From Sulfuritalea sp. (GTDB lineage: Bacteria > Pseudomonadota > Gammaproteobacteria > Burkholderiales > Rhodocyclaceae): DNA of 5,396 nt. Position 1 is the first letter of the stretch, and each line of letters begins with the position of its first letter. The notes below the pieces were generated by a model. The model saw only the letters and a program-made list of their open reading frames with translations. It searched no databases and was not told where the DNA came from. Position numbers and translations under genes: made by a program. The DNA lies in NCBI GenBank assembly GCA_022843505.1, contig JALHNN010000220.1, forward strand, positions 1 through 5,396, in the 5' to 3' direction. Positions 4,854-5,396 of the stretch are shown piece after piece.

Positions 4854-5396
4854 TTGTGGTCTCCCGAGTAGTCGCGCACGCCCGGCGGCGAGCGGGTGAT
4901 CACCACATCGAGGTAATCGACGCGCGGCAGGTCGGCAGCCTGGCGATACACCATGGTGTGGCACAGGAAGTTCGTGTCGTCTCGGTCGGCGTAGTCAAGT
5001 CGTTGATGGGCGCCGCGGTCGAGCATGGAACCGAGTTCGAGGATCTGGAACAGGTCGGTGTTGAACACCCGGCTGCGGTCGGTGAGCCTGACGCGGTCGT
5101 AGCGCTCGCGCAGTTCGTGGATATTGCTGACGCCTTCCTGCAGGCCTTCCTCGGTGCGATAGATGCCGACGTTCTTTTCCATCGTGTCCGTCATCTCGCG
5201 GCGCAGGGCCGACATGGATTCGCTGCCGTCGTCGCGGCGGTAAAGCGCTTCGATGCGCTGGCTGGTGGCCTCGGCCGCGGCGTCGAGCGCCGCCGCGTTC
5301 GCCGGCGGCAGGTCCAGGATGTAGTCGATGGCGGACAGGGCGGCACGGCGGCCGAAGACCAGCAGTTCGACCAGGGAATTCGAGCCCAGACGGTTG
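4850..5396 (-). CDS. frdA: Fumarate reductase flavoprotein subunit, C-terminal part (cut by right edge)
   Basis: The last 181 residues of the FAD-binding catalytic subunit that reduces fumarate to succinate are present; the FAD-binding N-terminal two thirds lies beyond the edge. The piece begins with NRLGSNSLVELLVFGRRAA, the family motif that contributes an active-site arginine and FAD contacts. It then runs through the C-terminal helical domain with NVGIYRTEEGLQEG and RSRVFNTDLFQILELGSML. It ends with RGAHQRLDYADRDDTNFL (127-144 of this fragment), close to the E. coli FrdA RGAHQRLDEG...ERDDVNFL. The residues before RGAH read MLD where E. coli has KES, a local change. The tail after ITRSPPGVRDY is short (SGDHK), without the charged extension of E. 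coli FrdA. The stop overlaps frdB by 4 nt. The frame opens one base inside the edge, at 5395. Confidence 0.95.
   Translation of the reverse strand, partial: NRLGSNSLVELLVFGRRAALSAIDYILDLPPANAAALDAAAEATSQRIEALYRRDDGSESMSALRREMTDTMEKNVGIYRTEEGLQEGVSNIHELRERYDRVRLTDRSRVFNTDLFQILELGSMLDRGAHQRLDYADRDDTNFLCHTMVYRQAADLPRVDYLDVVITRSPPGVRDYSGDHK

Noticed and set aside
3371..5396. Succinate dehydrogenase instead of fumarate reductase
   Set aside because: The A-B-C-D gene order, heme-less FrdC/FrdD-type anchors with Arg28-Glu29 and His82 of FrdC conserved, and FrdB sequence closest to E. coli FrdB all point to quinol:fumarate reductase.

Overview
The window is about 5.4 kb of GC-rich DNA, all of whose genes lie on the minus strand, so transcription runs from the right edge to the left. 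High GC, tight ATGA/GTGA overlaps, and an Escherichia-type fumarate reductase next to a UbiE-like quinone methyltransferase suggest a proteobacterium able to respire anaerobically or microaerobically. A betaproteobacterium, for example near Rhodocyclales, is my best guess. It rests on general resemblance and not on a search.

Right half (5396 down to 3371): the fumarate reductase operon in the order frdA (C-terminal part only, cut by the edge), frdB, frdC, frdD. The first three genes overlap by 4 nt each and frdD follows after 2 nt. FrdB keeps all eleven iron-sulfur cysteines. FrdC and FrdD are heme-less four-subunit-type (E. coli-like) membrane anchors with the quinone-site residues conserved.

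Middle (3334 down to 1886): two genes continue the same transcription unit. The first encodes a UbiE/MenG-family SAM-dependent methyltransferase, probably acting on a quinone precursor and so plausibly linked to the low-potential quinol that FrdABCD oxidises. The second encodes a 222-residue, mostly helical cytoplasmic protein that I do not recognise.

Left part (1889 down to 1): an 88-nt gap carries a candidate sigma70-type promoter and a strong Shine-Dalgarno sequence. They lead into a second, overlapping three-gene unit of exported proteins: an amidohydrolase-2 family metal-dependent hydrolase, a small YtkA-like protein rich in His/Met motifs, and a di-heme cytochrome c peroxidase/MauG-family protein cut by the left edge. 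The first 14 bases of the window resemble a sequencing adapter end, which may mean the left edge is an assembly end.

I see no RNA genes, mobile elements, CRISPR arrays or long repeats, and no stretch over 300 bases without a gene. The least explained items are the unknown frd-linked protein, the methyltransferase with an altered glycine motif, and the exported hydrolase / YtkA-like / MauG-like trio.
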